64,000 nt of DNA from Brugia malayi (GCF_000002995.4 NW_025062479.1:21262721-21326720), one strand, 5' to 3'. Counted from the stretch's first letter, positions 15,001-26,958 are shown. The notes: a model not told the origin generated them from the sequence alone. Numbers and translations are program-made.

Positions 15001-18000
15001 CGACACTGAAGATTCAGGGATAGAGGACGATGTCATCGATAGACCAAGACCAAGCAGCCCGGTACCAGCTGATGGTGATACTGAAGCTTCCATATATGTC
15101 GTTTCTCCTTTTTCGCCCAATTTTTTGTATTCCTCCTCTTCTTCCTCTTCTTGAATTCTTCCTTCAATGCCTGTCTCATTTGCAGATACAGTTGACTTCA
15201 TCGATACTGAAGATTCAGGTATAGAGAAAGGTGTCATCGATAGACCAAGACCAAGCAGCCCAGTGCCTGCTGATGGTGATACTGGAGCTTCCATATATGT
15301 CGTTTCTCCCTTTTCTCCCAGTCTTTTCATTTCTTCTTCCTCCTCTTGAATTCTTTCCTCAATTCCTGTTTCATTTGCAGATACAGTTGACTTCATCGAC
15401 ACTGAAGATTCAGGTATAGAGAAAGGTGTCATCGATAGACCAAGACCAAGCAGCCCAGTGCCTGCTGATGGTGATACTGAAGCTTCCATATATGTCGTTT
15501 CTCCCTTTTCTCCCGGTCTTTTCATTTCTTCTTCCTCCTCTTGAATTCTTTCCTCAATTCCTGTTTCATTTGCAGATACAGTTGACTTCATCGACACTGA
15601 AGATTCAGGGATAGAGGACGATGTCATCGATAGACCAAGACCAAGCAGCCCAGTGCCAGCTGATGGTGATACTGAAGCTTCCATATATGTCGTTTCTCCT
15701 TTTTCGCCCAATTTTTTGTATTCCTCCTCTTCTTCCTCTTCTTGAATCCTTCCTTCAACGCCTGTTTCATTTGCAGATACAGTTGACTTCATCGACACTG
15801 AAGATTCAGGGATAGAGGACGATGTCATCGATAGACCAAGACCAAGCAGCCCGGTACCAGCTGATGGTGATACTGAAGCTTCCATATATGTCGTTTCTCC
15901 TTTTTCGCCCAATTTTTTGTATTCCTCCTCTTCTTCCTCTTCTTGAATTCTTCCTTCAATGCCTGTCTCATTTGCAGATACAGTTGACTTCATCGATACT
16001 GAAGATTCAGGGATAGAGGACGATGTCATCGATAGACCAAGACCAAGCAGCCCAGTGCCAGCTGATGGTGATACTGAAGCTTCCATATATGTCGTTTCTC
16101 CTTTTTCGCCCAATTTTTTGTATTCCTCCTCTTCTTCCTCTTCTTGAATTCTTCCTTCAATGCCTGTCTCATTTGCAGATACAGTTGACTTCATCGATAC
16201 TGAAGATTCAGGTATAGAGAAAGGTGTCATCGATAGACCAAGACCAAGCAGCCCAGTGCCTGCTGATGGTGATACTGGAGCTTCCATATATGTCGTTTCT
16301 CCCTTTTCTCCCGGTCTTTTCATTTCTTCTTCCTCCTCTTGAATTCTTTCCCCAATTCCTGTTTCATTTGCAGATACAGTTGACTTCATCGACACTGAAG
16401 ATTCAGGTATAGAGAAAGGTGTCATCGATAGACCAAGACCAAGCAGCCCAGTGCCTGCTGATGGTGATACTGAAGCTTCCATATATGTCGTTTCTCCTTT
16501 TTCGCCCAATTTTTTGTATTCCTCCTCTTCTTCCTCTTCGTGAATTCTTCCTTCAATTCCTGTTTCATTTGCAGATACAGTTGACTTCATCGATACTGAA
16601 GATTCAGGTGATGAGAAGGGTGTCATCGATAGACCAAGACCAAGCAGCCCAGTGCCAGCTGATGGTGATACTGAAGCTTCCATATATGTCGTTTCTCCTT
16701 TTTTGCCCAATTTTTTGTATTCCTCCTCTTCTTCCTCTTCTTGAATCCTTCCTTCAACGCCTGTTTCATTTGCAGATACAGTTGACTTCATCGACACTGA
16801 AGATTCAGGGATAGAGGACGATGTCATCGATAGACCAAGACCAAGCAGCCCGGTACCAGCTGATGGTGATACTGAAGCTTCCATATATGTCGTTTCTCCT
16901 TTTTCGCCCAATTTTTTGTATTCCTCCTCTTCTTCCTCTTCTTGAATTCTTCCTTCAATGCCTGTCTCATTTGCAGATACAGTTGACTTCATCGATACTG
17001 AAGATTCAGGTATAGAGAAAGGTGTCATCGATAGACCAAGACCAAGCAGCCCAGTGCCTGCTGATGGTGATACTGGAGCTTCCATATATGTCGTTTCTCC
17101 CTTTTCTCCCGGTCTTTTCATTTCTACTTCCTCCTCTTGAATTCTTTCCTCAATTCCTGTTTCATTTGCAGATACAGTTGACTTCATCGACACTGAAGAT
17201 TCAGGGATAGAGGACGATGTCATCGATAGACCAAGACCAGGCAGCCCAGTGCCAGCTGATGGTGATACTGAAGCTTCCATATATGTCGTTTCTCCTTTTT
17301 CGCCCAATTTTTTGTATTCCTCCTCTTCTTCCTCTTCTTGAATCCTTCCTTCAATGCCTGTCTCATTTGCAGATACAGTTGACTTCATCGACACTGAAGA
17401 TTCAGGGATAGAGGACGATGTCATCGATAGACCAAGACCAAGCAGCCCAGTGCCTGCTGATGGTGATACTGAAGCTTCCATATATGTCGTTTCTCCTTTT
17501 TCGCCCAATTTTTTGTATTCCTCCTCTTCTTCCTCTTCGTGAATTCTTCCTTCAATTCCTGTTTCATTTGCAGATACAGTTGACTTCATCGATACTGAAG
17601 ATTCAGGTGATGAGAAGGGTGTCATCGATAGACCAAGACCAAGCAGCCCAGTGCCAGCTGATGGTGATACTGAAGCTTCCATATATGTCGTTTCTCCTTT
17701 TTTGCCCAATTTTTTGTATTCCTCCTCTTCTTCCTCTTCTTGAATCCTTCCTTCAACGCCTGTTTCATTTGCAGATACAGTTGACTTCATCGACACTGAA
17801 GATTCAGGGATAGAGGACGATGTCATCGATAGACCAAGACCAAGCAGCCCGGTACCAGCTGATGGTGATACTGAAGCTTCCATATATGTCGTTTCTCCTT
17901 TTTCGCCCAATTTTTTGTATTCCTCCTCTTCTTCCTCTTCTTGAATTCTTCCTTCAATGCCTGTCTCATTTGCAGATACAGTTGACTTCATCGATACTGA

Positions 18001-20397
18001 AGATTCAGGTATAGAGAAAGGTGTCATCGATAGACCAAGACCAAGCAGCCCAGTGCCTGCTGATGGTGATACTGGAGCTTCCATATATGTCGTTTCTCCC
18101 TTTTCTCCCGGTCTTTTCATTTCTTCTTCCTCCTCTTGAATTCTTTCCCCAATTCCTGTTTCATTTGCAGATACAGTTGACTTCATCGACACTGAAGATT
18201 CAGGTATAGAGAAAGGTGTCATCGATAGACCAAGACCAAGCAGCCCAGTGCCTGCTGATGGTGATACTGGAGCTTCCATATATGTCGTTTCTCCCTTTTC
18301 TCCCGGTCTTTTCATTTCTTCTTCCTCCTCTTGAATTCTTTCCTCAATTCCTGTTTCATTTGCAGATACAGTTGACTTCATCGACACTGAAGATTCAGGG
18401 ATAGAGGACGATGTCATCGATAGACCAAAACCAAGCAGCCCGGTACCAGCTGATGGTGATACTGAAGCTTCCATATATGTCGTTTCTCCTTTTTCGCCCA
18501 ATTTTTTGTATTCCTCCTCTTCTTCCTCTTCTTGAATCCTTCCTTCAATGCCTGTCTCATTTGCAGATACAGTTGACTTCATCGACACTGAAGATTCAGG
18601 TATAGAGGACGATGTCATCGATAGACCAAGACCAAGCAGCCCGGTACCAGCTGATGGTGATACTGAAGCTTCCATATATGTCGTTTCTCCTTTTTCGCCC
18701 AATTTTTTGTATTCCTCCTCTTCTTCCTCTTCTTGAATCCTTCCTTCAACGCCTGTTTCATTTGCAGATACAGTTGACTTCATCGACACTGAAGATTCAG
18801 GGATAGAGGACGATGTCATCGATAGACCAAGACCAGGCAGCCCAGTGCCAGCTGATGGTGATACTGAAGCTTCCATATATGTCGTTTCTCCTTTTTTGCC
18901 CAATTTTTTGTATTCCTCCTCTTCTTCCTCTTCTTGAATCCTTCCTTCAACGCCTGTTTCATTTGCAGATACAGTTGACTTCATCGACACTGAAGATTCA
19001 GGGATAGAGGACGATGTCATCGATAGACCAAGACCAAGCAGCCCGGTACCAGCTGATGGTGATACTGAAGCTTCCATATATGTCGTTTCTCCTTTTTCGC
19101 CCAATTTTTTGTATTCCTCCTCTTCTTCCTCTTCTTGAATCCTTCCTTCAATGCCTGTCTCATTTGCAGATACAGTTGACTTCATCGACACTGAAGATTC
19201 AGGTATAGAGGACGATGTCATCGATAGACCAAGACCAAGCAGCCCGGTACCAGCTGATGGTGATACTGAAGCTTCCATATATGTCGTTTCTCCTTTTTCG
19301 CCCAATTTTTTGTATTCCTCCTCTTCTTCCTCTTCTTGAATCCTTCCTTCAACGCCTGTTTCATTTGCAGATACAGTTGACTTCATCGACACTGAAGATT
19401 CAGGTGTTGAGAAGGGTGTCATCGATAGACCAAGACCATGCAGCCCAGTGCCTGCTGATGGTGATACTGAAGCTTCCATATATGTCGTTTCTCCCTTTTC
19501 TCCCAGTCTTTTCATTTCTTCTTCCTCCTCTTGAATTCTTTCCTCAATTCCTGTTTCATTTGCAGATACAGTTGACTTCATCGACACTGAATATTCAGGG
19601 ATAGAGGACGATGTCATCGATAGACCAAGACCAGGCAGCCCAGTGCCAGCTGATGGTGATACTGAAGCTTCCATATATGTCGTTTCTCCTTTTTTGCCCA
19701 ATTTTTTGTATTCCTCCTCTTCTTCCTCTTCTTGAATCCTTCCTTCAACGCCTGTTTCATTTGCAGATACAGTTGACTTCATCGACACTGAAGATTCAGG
19801 GATAGAGGACGATGTCATCGATAGACCAAGACCAAGCAGCCCGGTACCAGCTGATGGTGATACTGAAGCTTCCATATATGTCGTTTCTCCTTTTTTGCCC
19901 AATTTTTTGTACTCCTCCTCTTCTTCCTCTTCTTGAGTTCTTCCTTCAATGCCAGTTTCAATTGCAGATATAGTTGACTTCATCGACACTGACAATTCTG
20001 GTTTCGAAAACAGTCCAACCGATACACCAAGACCAAGCGGCACAGTGCCAGCTGATGGTGATACTGAAGCTTCCATATATGTCGTTTTTCTCTTTTCTCC
20101 TAGTTCCTGATGTTGAATGATTTTTTCTAATTCTTCCAGAATTTTTTCTTCAAAATCGTTTTCATTTATAGCTTGAGTTGTGCTCATCAATATGTATGTT
20201 GAGGGTTTTGTTCCTTTATGCTCTTCTGAATGGTGTTTGCTGGTTTTGTCGGTTTTCCAAATTTCAGTGTTGTATGTCGTTTCTTCCGCGATCGTCCAAG
20301 TAGATGATTCTGCAGATGTTGCAGTGTTTTTGTCTTTTTCGGTTTGTGGAATGCAGGAACAGGTGCATGTGCATTGATTCTTTTTGATCTCTTTCAT
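1..20397 (-). CDS. Giant acidic repeat protein, 3' partial, consensus-frameshifted
   Basis: I do not recognise this protein. The start is the ATG at 20,395-20,397, followed by a unique N-terminus of about 85 residues with a CTCTCSC cysteine cluster and many Thr/Ser/Lys, then a diverged repeat, then 65- or 67-residue repeats to the window edge. Each repeat has the blocks ESSVSMKSTVSANETG, (I/V)E(G/E)RIQ, a run of 5-7 Glu, (YKK or MKR)-LGEKGETTYMEA, and SVSPSAGTGLLGLGLSMT followed by SSSIP or PFS-IP/TP. The frame is open for 1,854 codons at 14,833-20,397 and 1,981 codons at 1,451-7,396; between and outside these it is broken by single-base indels that look artefactual (see findings). No signal peptide or membrane segment is clear in the visible first exon. 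Each unit has one Asn-Glu-Thr sequon, relevant only if the protein is secreted. A low-complexity structural or surface protein is possible; function unknown. Confidence 0.75.
4858..6045 (-). repeat. Higher-order dimer, 396 bp x 3
   Basis: Three successive dimers at 4,858-5,253, 5,254-5,649 and 5,650-6,045 each join one 201-bp YKK-type unit to one 195-bp MKR-type unit. A further 201+195 pair lies at 4,267-4,662. The same pairs of private substitutions recur at the 396-bp period, showing that the dimer rather than the single unit was the last thing duplicated here. Confidence 0.85.
9230..14940 (-). other. Frameshift-dense zone of the array
   Basis: No open segment here exceeds about 320 codons. 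At many breaks the sequence contains the bases of two alternative unit variants side by side, for example GTGCCTAGCTG near 10,275 (variants GTGCCTGCTG and GTGCCAGCTG) and ACCAAGGCAGCC near 11,855 (variants ACCAAGCAGCC and ACCAGGCAGCC). Others drop one base of a homopolymer, such as five instead of six T near 9,335, 9,738 and 13,128. This is the signature of a consensus built from mismapped repeat reads, so these breaks should not be read as pseudogenisation. Confidence 0.7.
15822..18020 (-). repeat. Higher-order pentamer block, 999-bp period
   Basis: Rare markers recur 999 bp apart (four 201-bp units plus one 195-bp unit). A unit with TCTTCGTGAATTC in the glutamate tract begins at 16,419 and again at 17,418. 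The following unit with TTTTTTGCCC and a GGTGATGAG junction begins at 16,620 and 17,619. A unit with CCCGGTACCAGC begins at 15,822, 16,821 and 17,820. The order of one 195-bp unit differs between blocks, so one later exchange must have occurred. Confidence 0.75.
19900..20397 (-). other. Unique N-terminus and degenerate first repeat
   Basis: Reading down from 20,397, the unique region ends near 20,150 and merges into a degenerate repeat: FEEKILEELEKIIQHQELGE aligns with the interior (I)EERIQEEEEEMKRLGE, and GTVPLGLGVSVGLFSKPE aligns with GTGLLGLGLSMTPFSTPE. The NET sequon is lost here (AIETG). An earlier EETTYNTE stretch may be an even older copy of the GETTYMEA block. This suggests that most of the protein grew from a single ancestral segment. 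Confidence 0.7.
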
Positions 20398-20410
20398 AAA
20401 TGAATATTCT
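20398..20410 (-). promoter_or_regulatory. Splice acceptor 11 nt upstream of repeat-gene ATG
   Basis: On the minus strand a strong acceptor (ACCAATTTCAG, AG at 20,409-20,410) is followed by 11 nt and then the ATG. In nematodes this spacing is typical of spliced-leader trans-splicing. A conventional upstream exon is also possible, but the Lys-rich open frame at 20,425-20,610 cannot be joined in phase: its usable donors are phase 0 or phase 2, whereas the in-frame extension of this exon needs phase 1. Confidence 0.45.
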
Positions 20411-21491
20411 GAAATTGGTAATTGTTAGTTTTGTTTTATATTGAGAGTATTTACGATTCTTAACTTTTTCCTTGCATTTTTTTTCTTGAGTTCTGCATCA
20501 TTTTTTTGTGTATTTCTGTGGCTATGGCATGCTTTTAGATATTTCCTGCTCGGTCCTGAAGTTTTTTGATTTCTGTGATTATTTGAAGTTTTTCTGAAAA
20601 TTAGAATCATCTATGAATTATTCTTGTAGTGCTTTTTGTTTTGCATTTTTTAAGTCTGTCTCTGATGTGCAGGCCTTAGTTGTGGTTTTTTATCTTGGCT
20701 TACTCTTTGTTCTCTGCTAGTGATTTTTGATCATAGTGAAATTCTCTTTTTTAGTTAATATCTATTTGTCCTTTAACTACTCTTCAATTCCTTCTTTCCC
20801 ACTCCAGGGAAGATTATGTTTAATGAAGATGTTTTACTTCTTTCTCATAACGGTTTTAATAATGTTGCTAGAAGTTATTTCAAATATCTGCTTCACGTTT
20901 TATCATCTTTCCCTTATCTGATTGCAAAATCCTTAAACTTTCCGGGAAGTACAACTCTATTCTTAGGAAGTATTTAATAACTTGTGCTAACATTGCATTT
21001 TTATTGTTTACAGTTGTTTTAAAGGAGGAGCAGATTATTTTTTCTCTGAGGCTTGTTTTAAAGACTGATTTCGTAGAATTTAGTAAACTTGCTTACTGAT
21101 TTATAACCTAATAATTCATGTGTTTTGTTCACAAAACCTAATTCCATCTTTATACCTGTCGTATTTAATTTGTTTTATTTTTTTTAGTATTTCTTATCAG
21201 GTTCTAGTTCTTAAGAGTCTTAAAATCTTGATTTTAGCTTATTTTTGCTTCAACAGTAAACAAAATTTGAAACTGAGAAAAGATCGAAACCTTTCTGTCC
21301 ATTTGCATGTGCTTTTTTATGTAATGCAGATTCGGTGGATATTGTAGCAGGAACACAAAATAACAGTACCAGCAATAGTAGGTTGTACATTTGCTGAAAT
21401 CTAAATTTAGTTAAGCCATTAAACCTATGAAAATAAAATTGAAAAATATGATGCTAGTCATTGTTACTTATGTTCCATACGCGAGTTGCAG
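20411..21491. other. AT-rich flank, no supported gene
   Basis: This stretch follows the array. A Lys/Asn-rich minus-strand open frame at 20,425-20,610 has a TTTTCAG acceptor in it and a GTAAAT donor, but the phase does not match the repeat gene and there is no domain. A 75-codon + frame at 21,120-21,347 is Leu/Phe/Ile-rich, as random AT-rich DNA tends to be. I see no other feature. Confidence 0.5.
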
Positions 21492-22220
21492 GAAAATATG
21501 AATGTAAAAAATGAATTGATAGCGGTTACTTTTTTCCAACATGAGACAGCTACCATTAAACTGGTTCAAGGTAAGCGGTTCTATTGCTTGAATTTATTAG
21601 CAACAAAAAATTTTGAAAATTCATTTGCACTTGTATGATTTAATGATGATGAACAGTTTTTGACGATTAGAGTTTTAGTATGATGTTTGCTTGTGGATTT
21701 AATTCTTAAATTTGAGTTTGAGTTATGATATCTTTTGTTATTTGTTACTTCCTCTTTGATAAATTAAAAAAAAAAAAAGGAAATGTGTGGGTGAATATGA
21801 AGGAGGTTAATAACATAAATTAGTTGACTTTTTGACTTTTTTTTTAACGATCATATCAAAAAATGTTCATCACTAATTACATTATTAATTTTAGCAGTTT
21901 TTTAATGAAAAAATTTGTAACTATTTTCGATAATGGTATAGCAGCAGGAATAAAAAGCTGTTATCAATAATATTGTCTTACATACTGATTCATTTAAATT
22001 GCGAGAATAATTAGTGTTACTGAAAATTCTTCAGTTTTTATGAAGTGCAGATTCTTGTCTAATAACTCAATTGTCATTCACAAACAAACCATTCACGATC
22101 AAGTTGATGCGTCTTTTTAAAATCAGCATGAGGTAAGCGGAAGAAGTTATTTTTATTTGATTTTTCATCAGCAGTACGAGAAACTTTAATTCATGTATTC
22201 ACTTCCTTCATCGTGAATGA
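21492..22220 (+). CDS. Weak three-exon candidate, small protein
   Basis: Possible exons are 21,492-21,570, 22,051-22,132 and 22,175-22,220. Acceptors read TTGCAG, GTGCAG and CAGCAG; both donors are AG|GTAAGCGG. The phases match (1, then 2) and the joined frame is open to a TGA at 22,218-22,220. With the ATG at 21,498, six bases after the acceptor, it would give about 66 residues, beginning MNVKNELIAVTFFQHE. I recognise no domain, and the last intron would be only 42 bp. In AT-rich DNA such a chain could arise by chance; transcript data would be needed to accept it. Confidence 0.2.
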
Positions 22221-25200
22221 TCGTGCGAAATTAAATGTTGTCCACAGTGAATAATGTTTACTATGGAAATTTGAAGGTAAAAAAATTTTGAAACATTAGT
22301 GAAGCAAAAGATTCAAAATCTGTAAACATTGAAAATGAACTGTCCGACGAAAATCAAGTAATTCGAACTTGCAACTGATGAAGTTATCATTAGTTTTTGT
22401 GGGGAACTTGTTATATCTTCATCAGATATGAAGAGAGTCTATAAACTGGCGTATTAACCAAATTGTATAAAATTAAAAAACAAGGCTGATCTGAAATAGC
22501 TATGCCTTAATTGCAGTAATTAAAGATTAATTTTTAACAATAATTCCTTATCATTGCGCAGTATAAAACACTGAGCAATGTAATATCTATTCTGATTGAT
22601 TACACTGAACCGGCGATAGAAAAAGAATTCGCTGAAAAAAAAATAATGGTAGTATATATTAGTTGTCACTAATTAAATGAATGTATCTATCTTAGTCCAG
22701 GAGTAAAAGCTGAATAAAAGTTTGAAATCGATGAGGTTTTTTAATTAAAATTATTTACTAATTCTTTTCAATATAAATAACAAAAAAAATCTTTTCTGTT
22801 ATATGTTCCAATTTGGAACTTCGTCACATACATTTCTTTCGTTTAATATTATCAATCTGAGATGGGTTTTGTTTCGTACATCAATTAATTTGAATTAATC
22901 ATTTAATTTATATTTATGTAATTGCAGTTGATTATTAGCACCTCCTAATACTTCTTGAATCACTTAAATACTCGAAAAGCCATTTTTTGCATTCTTTCAG
23001 CACTTACAACGTACTTAAAGAAACAATGCACTTCTACATCCATTTCACAATAGCATTTAGAGATTGCTAAAGAATTGAAAATGATAGTAATTTCTTTAAT
23101 CTTCCCTTAATTAGTTTACAATAAAAGCTTAATTTCTTACCTCAACTCTACTCCAGTTATTATGTCAATAGAAGAAATAATAATTATTGTACAGAACTAT
23201 AATTATTTATATAAAAAAGTGAGTGTAGAAGGATGTTTGATAGATAACCTCACATTTTTCCATCTTAGAACTGTTTAGTTATGAATCAAGTGCGAATCAC
23301 CGTAATATTATTGTTATTATCTTTATAATATTAGAGCATTAACAATGTATTTCTTGCTGTGTACTTATTTTTGCTGTTTTGAGAAATTCTATTAGCCAGT
23401 GAAATATGTTTCATTGTTCTTGTTGTATACAAAAAAAAGCTGGAAAGTTTTAATACACTTAAATACAGTGTCATAATTTGCTAAACATATTACTTTAAAA
23501 AGTTACTGTTGTTGTTAATTACTACCGTTAATAAGTTGTTGGAATGGTATAAGACGTTTTGTAAGTGTATAGTAGTAAAAGTTTAAATTTATGCTCATTA
23601 GAGCGCAAATTTTTGCATAATTTTGCTGCATAAATCTGAACCTGGAGAGAAAAGCAAAGAGGCATAAAAATTATGTGCCACTGAAAGTTGGTTCTCAATA
23701 TTTAAAGTTAAGTTGTTTTTTGCTAGCAGTTGAAGGAAAAAAAATTTTATGCAATTGAAGTGATCGGTAAATGACAGAGTTAAGACGAGTGTAACTACGA
23801 ATATTTTTAGGATTTTCTAGTGCTATTCACAATTATATTGTCATTTATTAATCAAATATCAAAGTCAGGTTTGTTCCTTGTTAAAAAGGGTTTAAAATAA
23901 AATTGCCTTATGTTGCAACGCGCTGTAGTCGAAAGAGATATATTTTTGTGTAAGGAAGAGAAAAAGGAATGAAAATTTGTTTTATGAACATACAATAAAG
24001 CAGGAACTCAGTAATATTTTTTAAATCAAAAAAGTTTAAATTTTATGACGATGAAAATTATAAAATGATATTTGAGAGACGGATGGGAAGATATATCTGC
24101 AATGTGTTGGTTATGCAGTATGATTTCACACCAGAGTATGAAAAATTCATCTTGAACAATTAAGTTATTTTTAATTTTCTGGCTAAACCCTAAGAAAATA
24201 CGTCGCGTTTCTTGAAAATAACATAAAGCCAGCAATTTAAGACAAATAAAGAGGAGAAGTAAAATGAAATGATACTTTCAAAAGATTCTAGGCGTTAATT
24301 ATACTTGCTATACATGACAAAAAATAAACTTAAAAAACAAAAGATTCAAAAAAACTTCAAAAACCACTGCAAAATGATCATTGATTTTCGTTCCTGTCAA
24401 GCAATGTAATACTTCGTTGACCCTGAATGGATAAAGCCATGCGTAAACTTCCAACAAGGTAAGTCATATGATTTATAGTATTAGAAACCCTGCCAACATT
24501 CGTGGTGATCACAGGATTCAACTAAAACGCATTCGAATTTTCGCCATTTATTTAAAACTTTTGAAAATATATTTCACAGAGTTGCTAATCTCTCATCACT
24601 CATTGTGATAACTCAGTGGGAGAATATGATAAATTCTGCTGAATTCATTTGTTTCAATCTATCTACCATTTTCCCTCGCATAAAAACGCTGCACAAACAA
24701 ACGTTTACTCAGATAAATGGAATTTATTTCCATGACCTCAAAAAAATGATTTAAAAATTTTTCTCGATAGCAAAACATACGGTAAAAATTATGAATATAC
24801 AAAATGCTGGCGCAATAAAGCATTTTCAGCAAAAAATTGATTTTGCAACCGATAACCATGACATTGAAAATATGGCCGGGTGTATGAGGTGACGAATAGG
24901 CAGAAAAAGATGAGACGATGAAATTGGATGTAATGAAAATAAAAAATAAAACCTTGCTTTTAATGGAATTATTTATTTGAAGGAAAAGATTTTCTTCATT
25001 ATTTTTACAGAGCTACTTTTGCAATAAAAATTAAAGTTGATTATATTAACACCTTGCTCATATAACAAAACATAAGATTCTTAAATTTGATAAGTAAAAA
25101 TTCTGATAGGAAACTTGAATTTACACTTGCCACTACCTAGATCTCATTATACAAAAAACTTTGAAGCTGATAAGTTGATAAGCTAAGGCTGTTGACTAAA

Positions 25201-25848
25201 ACTGTCAAAGCTGAACTTTAATGACTTACTTCAGACTAAATATCCTTATTTTTAAATCTTGATAAATCTCATTTGTGACTAATTGAATACCTTTATGTAA
25301 AACAGTTGTATAAAAAGAATTAACCATTAAACTCCTTCAAAACATTGAACTCTTTAAACCATCCTAAAAGTGTTTCACTTCGACGATTAGTACTTTAATA
25401 TGTTAGAGAATTATAGCAATAATTATTTATGTACAAAATGAAAACTAGAACAAGAAAATTTTGCTATATTAGCTTTTTGCAAAAAATTATTTAAAATTAG
25501 GGAAATCTATAAGATAAAGATCATTTCAGGAGAAATAGCAAAAATAACTGGAAAATTAATTAGCGTAAATGATACGCTTCTTGTCTTGAAGGTCATTTTG
25601 CAAACAATAGTATCATTATAATAAATGTTGGAAAGAATTATAGCCTTTAAACTTGACAAAAATGATAATGATATACAGGTTAATACAATTCTTCAAAGCA
25701 AATTTTAGGACAAGAAAAAGACTCCAACATTTTTACTGTTCCTTATCTTAACCTCATCTCTTTTACTGCTTTCTCTTTTATTTCCATTACCGCAAAAAGC
25801 TTTATGAATGCTGCCAATCACTAGAATAGTGCTAATATTATTCACATG

Positions 25849-25915
25849 GTTTCATTTTTCTCCTAAGTTACTTGTACTATTAGTTTCATTTTTCTCCTAA
25901 GTTACTTGTATTATT
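25849..25915 (+). repeat. 34-bp tandem duplication
   Basis: GTTTCATTTTTCTCCTAAGT starts two adjacent copies at 25,849 and 25,883. They differ by a C/T near the end (TGTACTATTA against TGTATTATT). Recent slippage or a local copy event. Confidence 0.9.
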
Positions 25916-26955
25916 GATAATGTAATGTATTACCAATATAACTTTACGAAATTAGTAATTATAATTTCAAAGGTGCCGAATATTATTAATTATTTGTCAT
26001 CCATGTTTAATACTAATTAGATTAAAAGAACAGCTTAATGATTGGCATCACGAATTTTATTTAAGAATGCTGAAAGCCAGTGTACGTTTTGATAACATTA
26101 AGAGTTAAGATTTATTGAATAACTGCTGATTGTCTGACAAAGCCATTATGTGATCCATTATGTGATTATGTGATCAGTCTGGTACAGAAATATTTTTAAG
26201 AAAAAGTTGAGCATTATATAAAAAATGTTGGTATTTCTTAATTTAATAAAAAAAGACCAACTGAAGTACTATCTTCTATTAAAAAATCTTGTCTCATCTT
26301 TCAACCCTTTTTGTGCAAGAATTGTGAAAAGTACCCTTCCTAATTTTTCTTATATTTTTTTCTAAGTTCTATAGTTTAAAATCATTTTCAATTTTTAAAG
26401 TTCTACTTTACATTAATTTGAATTACTAATATAACGAGTATAGTTTTTGCAAAATTTATTTGCTAAATTTTGCAAAAGATATTCTTAAATACAAGTACCT
26501 TATTCTTGATTACGTTTTATTTTCTTACAATATCTTGATTTTAGTTTTGGTTCTACTAAGATATTATTGAATATTCTTGGATATACCATATGTACTACAC
26601 TCAGAAGAACTGCTTTCAAAAATTGCAGTCTACTTAATTTATTCACCATTTCTGAATTGCTTACCAGAGATTAAACAATAATTTAACTGGATTGCTTAAT
26701 ATTAATAGCTCTGATCTGTCGGAAAAGGCGAATTACCGATTAAAAAACTCTTTGGCCAGATTATTGCCATAAATATAGATTATAGAGATGCTGATGCATG
26801 ATATTTGAATGGAAATAATGTGTAAAAATTGCTGTTAGCTAATTCAGAACCCGTAAGGAAGGACAGCAGATGGAAGATCTGATATGAAATGATTATGCTC
26901 ATTTCAACCACCTATTGTTCAGTTGACAATTATTGATGTCGGATCAAATAATTGC

Positions 26956-26958
<3 letters not shown>

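Larger units (their letters stand above)
1..20110 (-). repeat. Coding tandem array, ~100 units of 201/195 bp
   Basis: The first 20.1 kb is a continuous head-to-tail array. Each unit carries one HindIII site (AAGCTT) and one ClaI site (ATCGAT), and neighbouring units are mostly over 90% alike by eye. Two natural lengths exist, 201 bp and 195 bp, both multiples of three; the six-base difference lies in the purine-rich glutamate stretch. The array is cut by the left window edge, so its true length is unknown. The right edge, about 19,900-20,110, is a visibly diverged unit, as expected for array borders that escape homogenisation. Only the minus strand stays open across units; both + frames meet a stop in or near each unit. 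Confidence 0.97.

Noticed and set aside
13..19900. Dozens of + strand open frames of 60-200 codons in the array
   Set aside because: They repeat with the unit and stop in or near every unit, whereas the minus frame is open for thousands of codons; they are shadows.
1..20110. Array as CRISPR or as non-coding satellite
   Set aside because: There are no spacers, and the unit is far longer than a CRISPR repeat. Both length classes are multiples of three, indels other than the artefacts keep frame, and a unique in-frame N-terminus exists.
20425..20610. Lys-rich minus-strand frame as the first exon of the repeat gene
   Set aside because: No donor gives the phase needed to enter the repeat frame.
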